From: an uncultured Prevotella sp.
Lineage (GTDB): Bacteria; Bacteroidota; Bacteroidia; Bacteroidales; Bacteroidaceae
Reading direction: 5' to 3'
Length of the DNA stretch: 9,085 bases
Assembly: GCA_947304695.1 (NCBI GenBank)
Contig: CAMZBS010000077.1
Span: 1 to 9,085, forward strand
The notes under the pieces were generated by a model. It searched no databases. It had not been told where the DNA came from and saw only the letters and a list, made by a program, of their open reading frames with translations. The translations under genes were made by a program, and so were the position numbers. Positions 5,557 to 9,085 of the stretch are shown here, in pieces; the stretch's first letter is position 1; the number at the start of each line of letters is the position of its first letter.

Positions 5557-8500
5557 TTATCTGACAATCTGCTTCTGTACGGTTCCGTCGGACTTACGGA
5601 CAATCACAAGACCTTTCTGACGCGCATTGGCCGGACGGCCGTCGGGCATGTAAAGACTTTCGCGAAGCGAAGCACGGGCTGCGATAATGTCTTTCACGCC
5701 AAGCGTAGCAGGGTCGGCATCACCGTAGAAGAACAGACGGAAGTTGTCGAAGATAACCCAGTAGGACGAAGGCATGTCACTGCAACGAATGCCCACCTTG
5801 AGGGTACCGCCGTCGGTAGCTACGTTGCCATTGACGCTGTTCTGATAGAGTCCCTTGGCAAAGTAGAGGCTGGCGGCCTGCATGTTGTCGGGGATATAGT
5901 AATTGGTGCCTACGGTCTTCTCGCTGCCACCAAGTTTCTTGGTCTGTGCATCGGCGGCAATGTGCTGCAACTTCTCTTTCTTGGTTCCGGCGTAGATGTA
6001 GGCGTTCACGGTGTTGTTGCCCTTGATATAGGTGTTATATGCTGCGTCGGCACTACCGGGACGCTGGAAGCCCTGAGCACGCAACTGGTAGTTGCCGGCA
6101 GGCAGGTTGCGCAGCGTTTGGTTGAAATCGAAAGCAGTCTGATAGAACTCCACACAACCGTAGCTGACGCCCTTGGACTCAGACCATCCGTCGGTATTGA
6201 CATCGAGCGTGGGGTTCTGAATCATGTAGGTGAGGTTGAACGGGTTCTCTCCGTCGGTGGCAGTAACATTCTGCAGGAAAGCCAAAGCTGCCTGCTGAGC
6301 CTCGTCGGACAATGCAGAAAGGGCAACAGGATTGGCTGCGGTCTCCATGCGGGCCTCAATATCGGCAACGGCAGTGTTCAGTGCCTGGTCGGTACCGGCC
6401 ACATCCTCGGTGTGGGGAACGTCAAGCAATGACTTCACCTGCTGGAGTACATTGGCTACTTCGCCCTTTATCTGGGCCATGGCGGCTTGTTCAGTGCTTT
6501 CGACTTGCTCAAGCGACATGATGAGCCAACGCTGACGTTCAGCTGAGTTGGAAATGTCGAACGTAGCAGCTGTGGTCGTACCGTTGACGTTGGCTTGCAA
6601 GCAGTGGGGAGTCCAGTTTGCTTCGGGACTGATAATCCAGTAACCGCGCTGTCCGCCCACGTCGACACGGCCTTTCATCAGGTGCCAGTTGTCGCTAGAA
6701 GTGGGATTGGCATGGCTGGCCGTCTTGATGGTGCTACCCGTATAGGTCATGTACTGATTAGTGGCTGCATTGCGGAACTGGTAGTACTGGTTGCCCGGTG
6801 TGAACGTGATATACCAGGCCACGCTGTCGTTCTGGGCTGCCTGCTCTGCCGTCAGCTCACGCCAGCGAAGCGTGCCATTATCAGCAGGAACAAGGAAGGA
6901 GGTGTAAAGGCCACAGTCTGCCGACTCGTTCTTAATGTAATATTTGATGTCGTCTTCCTGATCGAGTGCGTAATAAGGCTCTGCGAAAAGGGAATAGGTG
7001 TGCTGCAGGCCATCCTCGCCCAATGCCTGACAGACCAGCCCGTTGCCAATGTAGAGTGCCTGTTGGCCATTGTCCTCGGAAGCACCGTTGATGCCATAAG
7101 GCCACATGTGCTGATAGTCACCATTAAGTACTGAGGTGTTGTCGTTCTGTAGGAAACGTACCACATCTGTCACACGGTCACCCAGCCATTGTCCTGTTCC
7201 ATAGCCATCGCCGTTGACGCCGGAACGTAGGGTGTGGCGACTCCATTCGGTGTCAGCCCAGGGAATGACACCAATGCCGTGAAGCATCTCATGCAGGATG
7301 GTGCCAGTGCGCTGATAGGATGTGTTGGAACCCACGCGAATCCAGCCACCGTAGGAGCAATCGGCCGTAGGAGTACCGTCAACAAAACCCACACTGGGTG
7401 AGAAGCCCTTCATCTCGGTCAGGTTGTTCCAGTAGTCTACGGCATCTTCTGAAGCTTGCTTAATACGGTCGTAAGTTGCTTTGTCACCACCATCACGCAT
7501 CTGGAGGCTAATGGTTCCCTTGGGAATGGTATAGAACTTGATGGTCTTGCCGTAGGCCACCTGGTAACCATTGGTAATGGCATAGGCACGCATATAATAT
7601 TTGGTAGCGGGCTTCAGGTCTTGCAGCCAGTAGATGTCACCACTGACACTTGAGCCTGTAAGTAATTTAGTGGTTCGGTTGTCGTTGATGGTAGGCTCTG
7701 GAGCCTCGCTAAAGCAGAAACCGCGTTCCTTGATAGTTGCCCCATTGTTAGTAACGGAAAGACGACCAAAGGCCATTGTAGCGCCACGGGCAAAGCGTGC
7801 AGCAGTCACAACAGTGGGGATATTGCCTGTAGGATTGGAGTAGCAGTAGACTTCGTAAGCCTCCTGTAAGGCGCTCTCAGCAGCAGACAACTGTGCAGCG
7901 GTGGCATCATTGTCATCGTAAAGTGTCTTGGCCGTCTGAATAGCCTGCTTCAAAGCATCAGCAGCTTCACCTTCGGTCTCGGCAACAGCCTTCTCAGCTC
8001 TGTCAATCCAGGTGCCCAGCGACTTGACCACAGTCTGAAGATCTCTAAATTCGGCCAGTGCAGCATTCAGCATTTCGCAGGCTTCGTCAATCTCAAGCAA
8101 AGTAGACTGACTGTTGGCATAAACGGCCTTTGCATGATCAAGAGGTTCTTTCAGCAGGTTGGCTCCACGGGCGGTGCCGTCGCCATATTGCTTCTCAACG
8201 GTTTCAATCAAAACCTGCAACTTGACCTTATAAAGTGTGATATCCGCATCACCAAAGGGTGTGTCACGCAGTAACTTAACGTAGTCAATGCAAATTTTGG
8301 CAGAATTAGCAGAACCTCCCGACGCAGCTAAGAAACCAAGTTGGATAGCACCTTTCTTTGTAAGGGTCAATTTGAAAGAAAGTGTATCAGTAATCCACTT
8401 ACCCGCAGGGAACGACTTGATGCTTGACATCACAGCGCCACTGGTAGGAACCCAACCAACCAGACTGGTACCTGCGGTCTTAGAAGCGTCGCAGTTATAG

Positions 8501-8895
8501 TAGTTCACCACAAGCTTATAAGTGCCCTTGGGCAGCTGTATGGACTGTTTGAAACGCAAAGACTGATCCCAACCAGTACTCAGAGCCAGCACACCGCCCG
8601 TGGTCTCACCGTCAACACCCGTAGCAGGAACTTTCACGCCATTGAAAGTCTTCTTCGTACCAAGCTGATAGACACCTGTAATGGTGTAGTCCGCAGTATG
8701 GTCTGCCGTCCATTCGGCAACAGGAAGCAGTTCCTGCTCCACATTGCCAGTAGCATTGATGTCATAGTCGAAATGATCATCAAAATTGGCATTCTTCAAA
8801 TAATTCTCAGTAATGTCATAGAACTCCTGACCCATAGCCGGAACACACAGCATAGCCAAAAGCAATAAAATGAGATAATGATGTATTGACTTCAT
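5557..8895 (-). CDS. Exported multidomain protein with HEMLH metallopeptidase motif
   Basis: A 1112-residue secreted protein. It starts with a signal peptide (1-22, basic start, leucine core, AMG/QEF cleavage). The apparent order of segments is: beta-sandwich, carbohydrate-binding-like (29-212); two FIVAR-like helical segments (220-287 and 288-351); fibronectin-III-like domain (360-457); zinc-peptidase-like domain with HEMLHGIGVIPW (535-546); a ricin-like beta-trefoil region (650-796, with YYQFRNAATNQYM and AERQRWLIM); helices (797-877); a second beta-sandwich (884-1058, with LPAGNYQLRAQGFQRPG); and a tail SLYMPDGR...QKGLVIVRK (1080-1112) like Bacteroidota sorting tails. In the HExxHxxGxx pattern the third metal ligand position is proline (P545), so the ligand must lie elsewhere (D548, E550 or H554) or activity is lost. 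I place the start at 8895: the promoter and 5S terminator lie upstream of it, inside the longer open frame. A role in attacking glycoproteins or polysaccharide-associated protein is inference. Confidence 0.82.
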   Translation of the reverse strand: MKSIHHYLILLLLAMLCVPAMGQEFYDITENYLKNANFDDHFDYDINATGNVEQELLPVAEWTADHTADYTITGVYQLGTKKTFNGVKVPATGVDGETTGGVLALSTGWDQSLRFKQSIQLPKGTYKLVVNYYNCDASKTAGTSLVGWVPTSGAVMSSIKSFPAGKWITDTLSFKLTLTKKGAIQLGFLAASGGSANSAKICIDYVKLLRDTPFGDADITLYKVKLQVLIETVEKQYGDGTARGANLLKEPLDHAKAVYANSQSTLLEIDEACEMLNAALAEFRDLQTVVKSLGTWIDRAEKAVAETEGEAADALKQAIQTAKTLYDDNDATAAQLSAAESALQEAYEVYCYSNPTGNIPTVVTAARFARGATMAFGRLSVTNNGATIKERGFCFSEAPEPTINDNRTTKLLTGSSVSGDIYWLQDLKPATKYYMRAYAITNGYQVAYGKTIKFYTIPKGTISLQMRDGGDKATYDRIKQASEDAVDYWNNLTEMKGFSPSVGFVDGTPTADCSYGGWIRVGSNTSYQRTGTILHEMLHGIGVIPWADTEWSRHTLRSGVNGDGYGTGQWLGDRVTDVVRFLQNDNTSVLNGDYQHMWPYGINGASEDNGQQALYIGNGLVCQALGEDGLQHTYSLFAEPYYALDQEDDIKYYIKNESADCGLYTSFLVPADNGTLRWRELTAEQAAQNDSVAWYITFTPGNQYYQFRNAATNQYMTYTGSTIKTASHANPTSSDNWHLMKGRVDVGGQRGYWIISPEANWTPHCLQANVNGTTTAATFDISNSAERQRWLIMSLEQVESTEQAAMAQIKGEVANVLQQVKSLLDVPHTEDVAGTDQALNTAVADIEARMETAANPVALSALSDEAQQAALAFLQNVTATDGENPFNLTYMIQNPTLDVNTDGWSESKGVSYGCVEFYQTAFDFNQTLRNLPAGNYQLRAQGFQRPGSADAAYNTYIKGNNTVNAYIYAGTKKEKLQHIAADAQTKKLGGSEKTVGTNYYIPDNMQAASLYFAKGLYQNSVNGNVATDGGTLKVGIRCSDMPSSYWVIFDNFRLFFYGDADPATLGVKDIIAARASLRESLYMPDGRPANARQKGLVIVRKSDGTVQKQIVR

Positions 8896-8927
8896 GTGAA
8901 GAAAAATGTTAGTTAGTAATTGTTCTG

Positions 8928-8959
8928 CAAAGATATAGAAAGATTTCCTATCTTCCAAA
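8928..8959 (-). promoter_or_regulatory. Bacteroides-type promoter of the large exported gene
   Basis: Read on the minus strand, TTTG (8959-8956) and TATCTTTG (8935-8928) match the -33 and -7 consensus boxes exactly, with 20 bases between them. Transcription would start near 8921, leaving a leader of about 26 bases before the ATG at 8895. This decides the start codon of the gene. Confidence 0.82.
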
Positions 8960-8987
8960 TAAACAGATAGAAAAATACCCCAAAACC

Positions 8988-9023
8988 AAAAGAAGCCCTG
9001 TCTCATCACTGAAACAGGGCTTC
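8988..9023 (-). terminator. Intrinsic terminator of the rRNA operon
   Basis: On the minus strand a perfect 10-bp stem, GAAGCCCTGT (9023-9014) with ACAGGGCTTC (9001-8992), encloses a 12-base loop and is followed by TTTT (8991-8988), GG and another TTTT. It lies about 12 bases after the 3' end of 5S rRNA. Confidence 0.88.
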
Positions 9024-9034
9024 ACCAGATAAAG

Positions 9035-9085
9035 ACGGCGGCCTCCTACTCTCCCACATTGCATTGCAGTACCATCGGCGCAGGC
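9035..9085 (-). rRNA. rrf: 5S rRNA, 3' part, cut by the window edge
   Basis: The minus strand reads GCCTGCGCCGATGGTACTGC and then GTGGGAGAGTAGG, the conserved 3' half of bacterial 5S rRNA (the region that includes loop E and helix IV), ending near GCCGCC. Only about 51 of some 110 bases are inside the window; the exact 3' end is uncertain by a few bases. A terminator follows at once. By the usual 16S-23S-5S order, the rest of an rRNA operon should lie beyond the right edge. Confidence 0.9.

Noticed and set aside
6595..7134. Plus-strand open frame of 179 codons inside the large exported gene
   Set aside because: Antisense shadow of a well supported coding region, with no recognisable protein motif.

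Overview
The window looks like chromosomal DNA of a Bacteroidota bacterium, most likely the Prevotella group (Prevotella, Segatella and relatives). The reasons are two promoters of the Bacteroides type (TTTG/CTTG, 20 bp, TAnnTTTG), no Shine-Dalgarno sequences at gene starts, a large exported multidomain protein with a KGL-V-type C-terminal tail, a DUF3109 protein, and family-typical gene content. Genus is an inference; no 16S sequence is present.

Left flank (1-680): no convincing complete gene. It holds a probable C-terminal remnant of an exported protein (34-159), a GC-rich palindromic array with an exact 21-bp period (354-409), an adjacent inverted repeat, and the promoter and leader of the next operon.

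Plus-strand operon (681-4167): three genes joined by ATGA start/stop overlaps. They encode the alpha and gamma-type subunits of a 2-oxoacid (indolepyruvate-type) ferredoxin oxidoreductase (iorA, iorB) and a PLP-dependent class I/II aminotransferase. Together they fit interconversion of aromatic amino acids, arylpyruvates and arylacetyl-CoA. IorA lacks the C-terminal 2[4Fe-4S] ferredoxin domain of the archaeal enzyme. A strong hairpin with T-tracts on both sides (4172-4209) ends this operon and the convergent one.

Minus-strand cluster (8895 down to 4223): a 1112-residue exported multidomain protein with an HEMLH zinc-peptidase motif, then uracil-DNA glycosylase (ung) 5 bp downstream, then a cysteine-rich DUF3109 protein 27 bp further on. 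The only recognisable promoter is upstream of the large gene. Its true start is 8895; the longer open frame to 9009 runs through an rRNA terminator.

Right edge (8988-9085): the 3' part of a 5S rRNA gene on the minus strand with its intrinsic terminator, so an rRNA operon probably lies beyond the right end. I found no CRISPR array, insertion sequence, tRNA or phage gene, and no clearly new defence or mobile system. The best leads are the 21-bp palindrome array, the unusual metallopeptidase, and the IorA lacking its ferredoxin domain in an operon with an aminotransferase.
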